Of a stretch of DNA of 15,760 nt, positions 8,290 through 15,672 are shown piece after piece. Source of the DNA: an uncultured Armatimonadota bacterium (GTDB taxonomy: Bacteria; Armatimonadota; Armatimonadia; Armatimonadales; Armatimonadaceae). The translations under genes and the position numbers were made by a program. A model generated the notes under the pieces. It worked only from the letters and a program-made list of their open reading frames with translations. It made no database searches and was not told where the DNA came from. Within the stretch, counting starts at the first letter, position 1, and each line of letters starts with the position of its first letter. The DNA is taken from contig CAIRTT010000421.1 of assembly GCA_903881535.1 (NCBI GenBank), positions 1-15,760 of the forward strand, read 5' to 3'.

Positions 8290-11200
8290 ATGTCGATTGA
8301 TTGGAATGGTCGTAGTTTCGGGTCTGCTCGAAATGCTAAGCGCTTCGCAGCAATCGTTGCAGGTCTTGGCCTTGCAGGCGTTTGGAATGTTGCGCCTGTA
8401 TTTGCTGACACGACAGGTGGAGTTGGCTCGTCCATTCCTTCTGTTCCTAATCCGTTTCCAGCAACGCAGGGGACCACTCCTGCAATCTGGGGCTACATCG
8501 GTAACGAACACATCCTTGTTTCGATGGGGTATATCAATACGCTGTCGCTTGCAACTCCAAGCATTACCTTAACCGTTGCCGGTCGAATGTCATTCGGAAC
8601 CACTGGCGGTTCCCGACAGACATCTGCTGATAATAATCAACCTCTGTCTGGACATAATTATGATGCTTCCGGAATCTTGTCCGTCTGGCCATATGCAAAT
8701 AGCTGGATAGGTACTCTGGGGCTTCTTTCGACATTGGATTACCCTGCTTATCTGCAGGCCATTGTTGATGGTGAAACTTCAAATGTTGGTTATGATTCTG
8801 CGAAAGTGGTAACGCCGCCATTTTTTGATCGCACCACCACCGGTCCTGTACTGTCGAGTGAATACACCGTTGGTGCCAATGATGTCATTCGCATTCGTAC
8901 GGCGGTCAAGGTTCTTCGATCGACGGCTCGGATCGAGTGGACAATCACAAATGACGATACCGTTGCCCACAATGTAGGCCTTCGGTATGCCATCAACCAA
9001 CGTGCCGTGGAAAACAAGCTGTATTACGTCGATCCTGATCGTGGAGCCACGAACCAGACGACTGTTTACGATGGTTCCAAGGTTCCTAGTCAAATCGAAG
9101 TGTTTGGACGTCGTGCTGAAAAGGATCTCAACGACGCGACCACTCCTCCATTCCATTCCCGATGGCTGTTACGTGGCAACGGAGCGACGGAACCGAGTAA
9201 GGTCTGGGTAGCGGATTCGTTTGACCTGTATTCAGGTGAGGCTGCTGCACCAACAGATAACTATCTTCCACAAACGACCAGAAATACTAAATTTTCTGCT
9301 GGATTGGCTGTCGCTGCCTACTTTGGCGGTGATACAGGATATGTACTTCGTCCAGGTGAGTCGCGTACAGTTGTAACCTACTACGGACTCGGTACTAGCA
9401 CGGAGCAGTTCGCGAACGATTTGGTTCTCGGCACCGAAGCGCCAACCGCATTACAGTTTAATTCGGCTGCTGCGTTGGATCCTGCTGTTGCTGGTAATAC
9501 CAGTGCGTCAGTTGCTTCCATCGGTGCAAAGTTCCTTACGCCTAATCCTTTTCAGGTGTTTGCATCTGCCTACAGCCAGAAGGCCAGTGATCCAGAGTTC
9601 GATGTTCCATTCAATGGCGTGTCGCTCTCGCTCAACTTGCCGAATGGTCTGAAACTTGGCAATGTTCCTGGTTCTGGTACGCGTGACGTTCCGACCAAGC
9701 TTGTTGATACTACAGCTGGTGTAGGTGTTGGTAAGATTTCTGGCGATCAGGAAGGCTCAACGAGCTGGTTTGTCGAGCCGACTGGCGATCGTTTTGGACC
9801 ATTGACGTATCAAGTTTCGTTGTCCGTTAGTCAACCGCTAAACATTAGCAGGACAGTCAGCCGTACGATCAACATTCCTGCGGTTCCAATTGTTGAGTTG
9901 CAACCAAATGTTTACCAGATGGTTGGTTTTCCATTCCAGTTCGATCCTATTCTTTCGAATAATGGCAACCCGGATACGATTGTCAATAGCTTGAACCGAC
10001 CGGAAGAGCTAAATCCGACGTTCTATCGCTGGGTTCCGGATACAACTGGATTTGAAACCGGTGGGGGTCGATGGCAGGTTTCCACAAAGCTTGAGACCGG
10101 TACTGCTTACTTCTATCGTCCGACGATCATCACTGGCAATGGAAAGCGTGCTCTGTTCCTTAAGGGAGCTCAGCCGACTACAGCGCAGGCGCCGACCGCT
10201 GGAACCAGTACGCAACCTGTACAGATTACGGTTGAACGTGGATGGAACATGATTTCCAACCCATACGTTTACGACATTCCACTGAAGTACGTTCGCGTCA
10301 TTGCTCTTGAGAATAATCCTGATCTGGTGAGCATCTCGTTTGGAGAAGCAGTTTCCGGTGGACTAATGAAGGGAAGTATCTTCTTCTTCAATCCGTCGAC
10401 GGGTGGTTATGACTTCTTTGGTTCCCTTCAGGATGTGATGAAGCCATGGCAAGGTTACTGGATCTACAGCAACTCCAAGGCTGTGTTACAGTTTGCAACA
10501 CCAACGCTCCGTGGTTCGCTTGTACAACAGACAGGTGCCGGTTCTGAACCTGCGACCCGTGTCGTTCAGACAGCGGATGCTTGGAACCTCAAGTTCCGAC
10601 TTGCTGGTCCTAATGGCCGTGTTGATGAGGCTGCTGTTATTGGCGTTGGGGTAAACGCTAAGGCCGGCTCCGATGTTCCAAAGCCTCCTGCATTCAAGGA
10701 CTTTGTGTCAGTCAGCATTGCTGATGATGCAGGCAAGGGACGTTTTGCGCAGGTTGTTCGACCGAATGGCAAAACTCAATCTTGGAACTTGGTTGTTGAA
10801 TCCGATCAGGATGGTGAAGGTGTGCTCCAGTGGCCAGGAATTTCATCCTTGCCGAAGCGAGTTCGCCTGACTATCACGGACATGCAAACTGGAGTTACTT
10901 CGGACTTGCGTTCGGCAGCGGGTATCAAGGTTTCACTTAGGGCTGGAACAGTCAGTCGGTACCGAGTTGCCGTCGCTACGGATGCTACACGGAAGCTTGC
11001 TGTTAGTTACTTGCGGTCTGAACCAGGTGGACGTGCAGCTGGAGCGTACTCCTACCGTCTCGGTCTTACTCAGGATGCCGAAGTAGATGCGCAGATTGTT
11101 ACATTGTCTGGAAAGTCCATTCAGACGATTGCTTCTGGCCGCGCTACTGCGGGTAATACAGCCAAGCTGGTATGGAACGGTCGTAACGCAGAGGGTTCTT

Positions 11201-11295
11201 CGGTTCCTGTTGGACCATACAAGCTGATCGTGACGGTACGTGGGACAGATGGAACATCTGTCACGGAAACGCGTACGATCTCTGTAGTTCGCTAA
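8290..11295 (+). CDS. Exported beta-rich surface protein with GYW module and FlgD-type Ig domain
   Basis: 1001 residues, ATG start with AGAGGA 7 bases upstream. Long basic n-region (Arg8, Arg14, Lys17, Arg18), then a hydrophobic core and expected cleavage after Ala39 (VFA-D). Residues 45-560 are not recognised; they are rich in short beta-strand patterns, including 'ARIEWTITNDD...HNVGLRY' near 215-240, typical of extracellular beta-sandwich domains with no catalytic signature that I can name. From about 545 the shared C-terminal architecture begins ('VYQMVGFPF', GWNMIS 651-656, PWQGYW 719-724), then a 'KPP' strand region and the FlgD-type Ig domain (WNGRN 962-966, PVGPY), ending in ISVVR. Found 60 bases behind the protease gene with no terminator between. 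Likely a displayed or secreted structural protein; substrate or partner unknown. Confidence 0.9.
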   Translation: MSIDWNGRSFGSARNAKRFAAIVAGLGLAGVWNVAPVFADTTGGVGSSIPSVPNPFPATQGTTPAIWGYIGNEHILVSMGYINTLSLATPSITLTVAGRMSFGTTGGSRQTSADNNQPLSGHNYDASGILSVWPYANSWIGTLGLLSTLDYPAYLQAIVDGETSNVGYDSAKVVTPPFFDRTTTGPVLSSEYTVGANDVIRIRTAVKVLRSTARIEWTITNDDTVAHNVGLRYAINQRAVENKLYYVDPDRGATNQTTVYDGSKVPSQIEVFGRRAEKDLNDATTPPFHSRWLLRGNGATEPSKVWVADSFDLYSGEAAAPTDNYLPQTTRNTKFSAGLAVAAYFGGDTGYVLRPGESRTVVTYYGLGTSTEQFANDLVLGTEAPTALQFNSAAALDPAVAGNTSASVASIGAKFLTPNPFQVFASAYSQKASDPEFDVPFNGVSLSLNLPNGLKLGNVPGSGTRDVPTKLVDTTAGVGVGKISGDQEGSTSWFVEPTGDRFGPLTYQVSLSVSQPLNISRTVSRTINIPAVPIVELQPNVYQMVGFPFQFDPILSNNGNPDTIVNSLNRPEELNPTFYRWVPDTTGFETGGGRWQVSTKLETGTAYFYRPTIITGNGKRALFLKGAQPTTAQAPTAGTSTQPVQITVERGWNMISNPYVYDIPLKYVRVIALENNPDLVSISFGEAVSGGLMKGSIFFFNPSTGGYDFFGSLQDVMKPWQGYWIYSNSKAVLQFATPTLRGSLVQQTGAGSEPATRVVQTADAWNLKFRLAGPNGRVDEAAVIGVGVNAKAGSDVPKPPAFKDFVSVSIADDAGKGRFAQVVRPNGKTQSWNLVVESDQDGEGVLQWPGISSLPKRVRLTITDMQTGVTSDLRSAAGIKVSLRAGTVSRYRVAVATDATRKLAVSYLRSEPGGRAAGAYSYRLGLTQDAEVDAQIVTLSGKSIQTIASGRATAGNTAKLVWNGRNAEGSSVPVGPYKLIVTVRGTDGTSVTETRTISVVR

Positions 11296-11303
11296 TCATG
11301 TTG

Positions 11304-11327
11304 ACCGGCACATCCAGATGTGCCGGT
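11304..11327 (+). terminator. Perfect 10-bp hairpin after the 1001-aa gene
   Basis: 11304-11313 pairs perfectly with 11318-11327 around a CCAG loop, 8 bases after the stop. The tail 'TACTCGTTTAATA' has only three consecutive T, so it may be a partial terminator or attenuator in front of the next gene, whose start is 26 bases further on. Confidence 0.6.
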
Positions 11328-11353
11328 TACTCGTTTAATAGAGGGATAATCCA

Positions 11354-12055
11354 ATGCTATTGAATACCCGCGGGTTTGTTGTTGGAATTGCTGTTGCAGC
11401 ATCAGTTGCTGTATGTCAACCAGCCAGTGCACAAAATAAGCCGTTGCCAACTGGCCCTGTTGTTGTGTTTCCTGCTGTTGTCGATGGTGCAGGTGATTCT
11501 ACAAAGTCCGTGTCCGCAGCGGTTGTAGAAGCCCTTCGGGCACGTCTCAAGGGTATAGGGGCCTCAGTGGTCGTTTACTCTGGCAAGCTGCCGTCGATGC
11601 TCCGCGCACGTGAAGAGCAAATGTTCTCGAAAGAAGTAGTTGACAACGGTCCTGCAGATGATCGTGATGCAGCCAAGAAGATGTCGGTGAACATTGGTGC
11701 TACTGAGTTTGTACAGGTATTTGTTGATAGCTACAAGTACGACACGGGCAGCCGTACTGCATCGTTTAACTTGAATGTCAATCGTTACTTGTCAGCGACC
11801 GGTGCTCCTGTCGGAACTGTCAACTTCAAGCAGCAAGGAATTTCTGCTGCAGGTACAGCAACCAAGCTGCAGGAAGCTGAAGCGGTTTCCCGCGCAATGA
11901 CCGTTGGTGCAGAGCAGTCCATCAGTGGACTTTATCCAGCATCGACGATTGTAGAAAATGCCAAACCTGCCAAGGCTTCTAAAAAGAAGGGGAACAACTG
12001 GATCAAGCCAGCCTTCATCTTAGGGTTGCTCGGCCTCTACGGCAGCAGTCGCTGA
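11354..12055 (+). CDS. Small exported CsgG/TolB-like protein of unknown function
   Basis: 233 residues, ATG start with GAGGGA about 7 bases upstream. Signal peptide with cleavage expected after Ala26 (ASA-Q); Cys21 lies in the hydrophobic core and does not form a good lipobox. The mature part runs 'VVVFPAVVDGAG', a helix 'SAAVVEALRARLKGIGASVVVY', a helix-strand 'AAKKMSVNIGATEFVQVFVDSYKYD', a strand 'ASFNLNVNRYLSATGAPVG' and a final helix. The same order is seen in residues 44-190 of the protein at 2886-5039, so I read both as CsgG/TolB-N-like folds. A basic linker (KASKKK) and a hydrophobic segment (about 217-229) end the chain, again like the segment at 304-318 of the larger protein. Last gene before a strong terminator. 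Role unknown; envelope assembly or periplasmic adaptor is an inference. Confidence 0.8.
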   Translation: MLLNTRGFVVGIAVAASVAVCQPASAQNKPLPTGPVVVFPAVVDGAGDSTKSVSAAVVEALRARLKGIGASVVVYSGKLPSMLRAREEQMFSKEVVDNGPADDRDAAKKMSVNIGATEFVQVFVDSYKYDTGSRTASFNLNVNRYLSATGAPVGTVNFKQQGISAAGTATKLQEAEAVSRAMTVGAEQSISGLYPASTIVENAKPAKASKKKGNNWIKPAFILGLLGLYGSSR

Positions 12056-12066
12056 TAAGTAAGTAT

Positions 12067-12104
12067 AGCCCCACAGGTACGTGAAGTGCCTGTGGGGCTT
12101 TTTT
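12067..12104 (+). terminator. Rho-independent terminator
   Basis: A 14-bp stem (12067-12080 with 12086-12099, one G-T wobble) with a 5-nt loop is followed by a run of six T (12099-12104), 11 bases after the stop of the small CsgG-like gene. This is a canonical intrinsic terminator and probably ends the main transcription unit. Confidence 0.92.
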
Positions 12105-12275
12105 GCTTTAAGTGATGTTTATGTTCAATTGTTTTTGACGCATGGTGCGAGCGTCAGTCGTGACAAAGTTTCCTAAGCTTGCTGAATGGTGACCATATCA
12201 GTTACTCGGTAGTCGGTTAGTGCGTGCTTCAGACAACGGTGTGGTGTCCCATTGCTGGATTTGTGCATTGGGTAG
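12105..12275 (+). promoter_or_regulatory. Intergenic region expected to hold the promoter of the barrel gene
   Basis: 171 bases with no supported gene. Since the preceding terminator is strong, a promoter for the downstream gene should lie here or just inside its 5' end. I see a TTGACG at 12135-12140 but no good -10 box at the right distance. A 6-bp inverted repeat TGACGC/GCGTCA (12136-12141 with 12151-12156) overlaps it and could be an operator. A 7-of-8 imperfect stem (12248-12255 with 12265-12272) would cover the only purine-rich sequence before the ATG at 12276. Confidence 0.35.
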
Positions 12276-14309
12276 ATGCTGCGGTTGAAATATACGCTTA
12301 TGATGCTGCTAATGATATCGATGCGACATCTTGTGATGCCTTTTGTCTTTCTTTCTGTCTCTGCTGGTGCTCATGCTCAGCGTTCCGTACTTGACCTGAC
12401 TGCAGATCGAAGTATTGCTCGGGCAGATGGCCGTAGTAACGTTGTACTGTCTGCGCGGGTCTTCGTTGGTGGGCAACCTGCAGGCGATGGGACCATCGTT
12501 CGATTTGCGACATCCGGTGGACGGTTTGACCAAGATGAAGTTACTACCCGGGGCGGTATCGCACGGGTTTCGCTTATCGCTCCTAATACGGTTGGGCAAG
12601 TGAAGGTAACTGCGTCCGTAGTCGGAGGAAGCAATGCAGTTCCAGCATCGGTGACCGTCGACTTTGTTGATGATGCGACATTTAGACTACAGGTTACATC
12701 CACGTGGTTAACCGTTCGCTCCGATGATGTGCTCGTTTATGCGGTTAATGCAGGGTCAAGTGGACGTAGGCTTCTAGGAGCCTATTCTGAAAATGGTCTG
12801 GCACTGGCCTCAAATGGTGCCATCACCGTTCGAGCAAAGTCCCTTCAAGTCGATGTTGTCAGCGGGATTGTCATCGCTTCTGGCGGTGTAACAGTAAAGA
12901 CGAGGGATGCAGAAACGTCCGTCAGTCGTATCGCATGGAATCCAGTCCGACGTCAGTTACTGGCTGAGCTTGATACCGGTGCGATTGTGACATTAGATCC
13001 CATCTCGTTGCTCGCTAAGCCTACGAATCAATCTATTGGGTCCGATACGTTTAGCATAGTTGATCAGAGCACGGCAGATGTCAGCGTCGTTTCAAGTGAG
13101 GTGTCTCTGGAATTGGGAGGAGATTACAACCTCCTGTTTAGACATGCCAGACTTATCATCGATGGCCAGACGTTGGCTGTATTGCCACTTCACCGTATGA
13201 CGGTTTATCAACGGACGCTCTTTCGGGACCAGCTCATTGGATTTGCAACGACTGGGTTGACAGTCGATGTTCCATATACCTATCAGGCAACACGGTCGGG
13301 AACGGGTGTCGTACATCTACGGCGTGGAGCGCAGTTTGGTAGTAGTGCCGTCGCACGTCGTACAGGCTGGGGCATTGATATTGAGCAGCAATATCGATCA
13401 CGGCTCGGTTCCGGGACGCTTCAAGTACTAAACGCCCAGGATGGCCGTCGTGGAAGCCGCCTGCAGCATGCGAGTAGGTTTGGTACACGGGCTGATGCAT
13501 CGTTGTTCGTGGATGTACCTAATGGGAAGGATATTTATGGATCCCTTCAAGCCGGGTACCAACTTCCATTCGCACGTGTCGGTATGTTCCAGACGGCAAG
13601 TCGGTTTGTAGGTTCTTCAAATGTTCAAATCGATCAAGGCTTCACTGATTACCGCCAGCAGTTTTCGATAGAAAGCAATCCATTTCAGCTTGGACTACCG
13701 GGATGGAGAGCGACATTGTCGGCTGTCAACACCACGCAGAGGACAGTTGCTTCGGCAGCTACTACTAGATCGACGGCAGATTCCTACGGAACACGCTTGA
13801 TACGGTCGCCACAAAAAGTTATATCCAACTGGCTTTATAGTCAGGTCGTTTCTTTGAATTACGTTGATGTTGTAGGTCTTGCAGGAGGTGGATTGGCTGC
13901 ACAAAGTTCATCGACCTTTCGGACATCGCTTACGCCATCCAGTAATTTTCAATGGACATACGATTATCTGCAGCAGCCACAGCTGGTCACACTTACATCG
14001 GTGACGACGCCAAAGCACCGCTTGAGTTTTGCGTATGACTGGGCGGCGCCGAATGGCGGAAGTGTGTTTGTGAACTCGACGCAGGGCTTGGATGTCAATC
14101 AGTCGAGTACGAGCGCATCTGTGTCTATGCCACTTCGTAAGGACTGGGAGCTCCGTGTGAACAGGATTGACTCACAGCTTGGTCTTACACGATTTAGAGA
14201 CACTGAATTTGGAGTCGTGAAGTTGGTGGATGGCCGGGCCATCGGGGCGTATTACTCAACCACTGCCAAGCAGCTGCAAGTTGATTTTACGGGAGGCGTT
14301 CGCTTCTAA
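12276..14309 (+). CDS. Outer-membrane beta-barrel protein, OstA/LptD-like with N-terminal Ig domain
   Basis: 677 residues from the ATG at 12276, which directly follows an in-frame TAG. The ATG at 12321 would instead give a more typical 19-residue signal peptide (MRHLVMP...AHA-Q). Neither has a good Shine-Dalgarno site, so the start is uncertain. With the long form, cleavage is after Ala34. Residues 38-130 look like a bacterial Ig (Big_1-type) domain ('LTADRSIARADGRSNVVLSA', 'GDGTIVRFATSGGRF'). About 165-235 has the OstA/LptA-type pattern ('AKSLQVDVVSGIVIASGGV', 'ISRIAWNPxxxQLLA'), and 290-310 resembles the 'xxxIDGxxLAVLPLHR' step before the LptD barrel. The remainder (330-677) is alternating, aromatic-rich strands ending in 'FTGGVRF', with the C-terminal Phe expected of BAM substrates. 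LptD inserts LPS into the outer membrane; here either that role or an export channel for neighbouring proteins is possible. Confidence 0.8.
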   Translation: MLRLKYTLMMLLMISMRHLVMPFVFLSVSAGAHAQRSVLDLTADRSIARADGRSNVVLSARVFVGGQPAGDGTIVRFATSGGRFDQDEVTTRGGIARVSLIAPNTVGQVKVTASVVGGSNAVPASVTVDFVDDATFRLQVTSTWLTVRSDDVLVYAVNAGSSGRRLLGAYSENGLALASNGAITVRAKSLQVDVVSGIVIASGGVTVKTRDAETSVSRIAWNPVRRQLLAELDTGAIVTLDPISLLAKPTNQSIGSDTFSIVDQSTADVSVVSSEVSLELGGDYNLLFRHARLIIDGQTLAVLPLHRMTVYQRTLFRDQLIGFATTGLTVDVPYTYQATRSGTGVVHLRRGAQFGSSAVARRTGWGIDIEQQYRSRLGSGTLQVLNAQDGRRGSRLQHASRFGTRADASLFVDVPNGKDIYGSLQAGYQLPFARVGMFQTASRFVGSSNVQIDQGFTDYRQQFSIESNPFQLGLPGWRATLSAVNTTQRTVASAATTRSTADSYGTRLIRSPQKVISNWLYSQVVSLNYVDVVGLAGGGLAAQSSSTFRTSLTPSSNFQWTYDYLQQPQLVTLTSVTTPKHRLSFAYDWAAPNGGSVFVNSTQGLDVNQSSTSASVSMPLRKDWELRVNRIDSQLGLTRFRDTEFGVVKLVDGRAIGAYYSTTAKQLQVDFTGGVRF

Positions 14310-14327
14310 GAATGTTGAACGCAATTG

Positions 14328-14358
14328 GAAAAGCCCTCCGATTTTCGGAGGGCTTTTC
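14328..14358. terminator. Bidirectional terminator between convergent genes
   Basis: A 13-bp perfect stem (14328-14340 with 14346-14358) has a 5-nt loop and A/T arms, giving TTTT after the GC core on both strands. It lies 18 bases after the barrel gene stop and 6 bases beyond the sigma-factor stop, so it serves both convergent genes. Confidence 0.92.
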
Positions 14359-14364
14359 GTAGTC

Positions 14365-15315
14365 CTAGTTCAGAATGTCGGTCCCGAGTTTGCGGAGCTT
14401 CTTCAAAGCGCGTAGCTCAATCTGACGCACGCGTTCGCGGGTTATCTGGAAGTGGACCCCAAGCTCTTCGAGAGTTTGAGGCGCATCGCCGGTCAAGCCG
14501 TACCGGAGGGCGATAATCTCGCGCTCACGGTCACTAAGCGTAGACAAAAGCTGCTGCACTTCTTCCCTTCGGATGATGGTTTCTTCAACATCGTTTGGAG
14601 TGACCATATCCTTGGCTTCAAGGAAATCTCCAAGCTGAGCCGACTCGCGGTCACCGACGGGGGTTTCGAGCGAGAGTGGTTCTGAACAGGAGCGAAGAAT
14701 CTCTTCGATCTTCTTGCGAGGCATTTGCAGCGCATCACTGAGCTCATCAATGGAAGGCTCACGCGAAAGCTGCTGACGAAGCGATGCGGTCATCTTGGTG
14801 ACTTGGTGTACAACATCTGCGACGTAGACTGGGATGCGAATCGTTCGACCTTGGTTGATGACGGCACGGCTGATTGCTCGGCGAATCCACCATGTTGCAT
14901 ACGTTGAGAAGCGGAATCCACGCTCTGGATCAAACTTTTCAACGGCACGAATCAGACCGAGGTTACCTTCTTGAATCAGGTCACTCAGAGGAACGCCTGG
15001 TGCACAGTATTTTCGTGCAATCGAGATAACTAATCTGAGATTTGCTTCCGTCAATCGATCTTTGGCAACCTTGTCGCCGCGTGCCACCCGCCGGGCTAAG
15101 TTTACTTCCTCTGCTGCGGTTAGGAGACGTCCTGATTTGCCAATCCACGGCGCAATCTCTGAATCAGCATCGTTTGCGTTTACACGACGAGCTTGTCCAC
15201 GACTACGTTCTTCCTGCTGAATTTCCCGCTCTACTCGAGCATCATATTCATCTTGAACCGGCGCCTTTTCGTGAAGTGGATTGGATTGTGGTTGTGCCAA
15301 AACTATTGCAGACAT
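14365..15315 (-). CDS. RNA polymerase sigma factor, sigma-70 family (SigA/RpoD-like, group 1 or 2)
   Basis: 316 residues on the minus strand; start ATG (15313-15315) with AAGAGG at 15321-15326 on the coding strand, 5 bases away. Region 1.1 is absent; residues 1-55 are a charged, glutamine-rich tail. A region 1.2 remnant (57-80) reads 'WIGKSGRLLTAAEE' instead of the usual YLREIG form. Region 2 (90-163) is complete: 'EANLRLVISIARKY' (core binding), 'DLIQEGNLGLIRAVEKFD', 'RFSTYATWWIRRAI' (-10 recognition and melting) and 'GRTIRIPVYV'. Region 3 spans about 164-235, and region 4 (250-312) has 'LSDREREIIALRYGL' and the -35 recognition helix 'ITRERVRQIELRALKKLR'. It directs RNA polymerase to promoters. 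Lack of region 1.1 and a degenerate 1.2 favour an alternative (group 2) factor, although small genomes can have a short primary SigA. No anti-sigma gene is adjacent. Confidence 0.93.
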   Translation of the reverse strand: MSAIVLAQPQSNPLHEKAPVQDEYDARVEREIQQEERSRGQARRVNANDADSEIAPWIGKSGRLLTAAEEVNLARRVARGDKVAKDRLTEANLRLVISIARKYCAPGVPLSDLIQEGNLGLIRAVEKFDPERGFRFSTYATWWIRRAISRAVINQGRTIRIPVYVADVVHQVTKMTASLRQQLSREPSIDELSDALQMPRKKIEEILRSCSEPLSLETPVGDRESAQLGDFLEAKDMVTPNDVEETIIRREEVQQLLSTLSDREREIIALRYGLTGDAPQTLEELGVHFQITRERVRQIELRALKKLRKLGTDILN

Positions 15316-15453
15316 TAGAACCTCTTGCTATCAAAAACACGCCGCAAGTGAAAGGGGTTCCCAATAAGGTTCGACAAATGTAAAAAGAGCATTATCAATA
15401 CTGACGAATGCTTATCAGTGTGGTCTTAAGGCCTGACGCAGAATGAAGCGACT
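15316..15453 (-). promoter_or_regulatory. Upstream region of the sigma-factor gene
   Basis: 138 bases between the decayed fragment and the sigma-factor start, read on the minus strand. It contains the AAGAGG ribosome binding site and an inverted repeat AGCATT/AATGCT (15388-15393 with 15407-15412, 13-base spacer). On the coding strand a GATAAT sequence lies at 15394-15399, but I see no matching -35 element. No gene is supported here. Confidence 0.4.
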
Positions 15454-15579
15454 CTAATCCGTTTTGGTCATGATGACGTTGGTTCCGTGACGTCTGATGT
15501 CTACGGCGACGATGTGGTCCAATAAGTCTGCGTTGGTCCATCTCTGACAATCCTGAAGAGCCTTCAACAAGTTCAGTAT
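15454..15579 (-). pseudogene. Decayed duplicate of the 3' end of the neighbouring gene
   Basis: On the minus strand a 41-codon open stretch runs from after an in-frame TGA (15580-15582) to TAG (15454-15456). It reads in part KALQDCQRWTNADLLDHIV and aligns with 'KMLHSIDAHRTDLLDHIA' of the partial gene at 15596-15760, including a 16-base identical run. It has no ATG, no ribosome binding site and lies in a different frame from that gene, so I read it as a remnant of a tandem duplication rather than an active gene. A short gene starting at CTG or TTG cannot be excluded. Confidence 0.45.
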
Positions 15580-15672
15580 TCAGAGCTACGCGTTGTTACT
15601 GCTGGATCGGGCTGAGGATGTTCGACCAGTAACGTGTGATACCGGCGGCGGCAATATGGTCCAATAAGTCTG
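15491..15672. repeat. Diverged direct repeat, 142-base period
   Basis: 15491-15530 matches 15633-15672 at 32 of 40 positions without gaps, with an identical 16-base core (15515-15530 and 15657-15672). Beyond the core the copies need a one-base gap and diverge. When translated on the minus strand, both copies encode the same 'DLLDHI' segment, so the similarity is at both DNA and protein level. Confidence 0.7.

Noticed and set aside
11391..11433. Lipoprotein signal at Cys21 of the 233-aa protein
   Set aside because: The residues before the cysteine (VAV) do not fit a lipobox and a good signal peptidase I site follows (ASA-Q).
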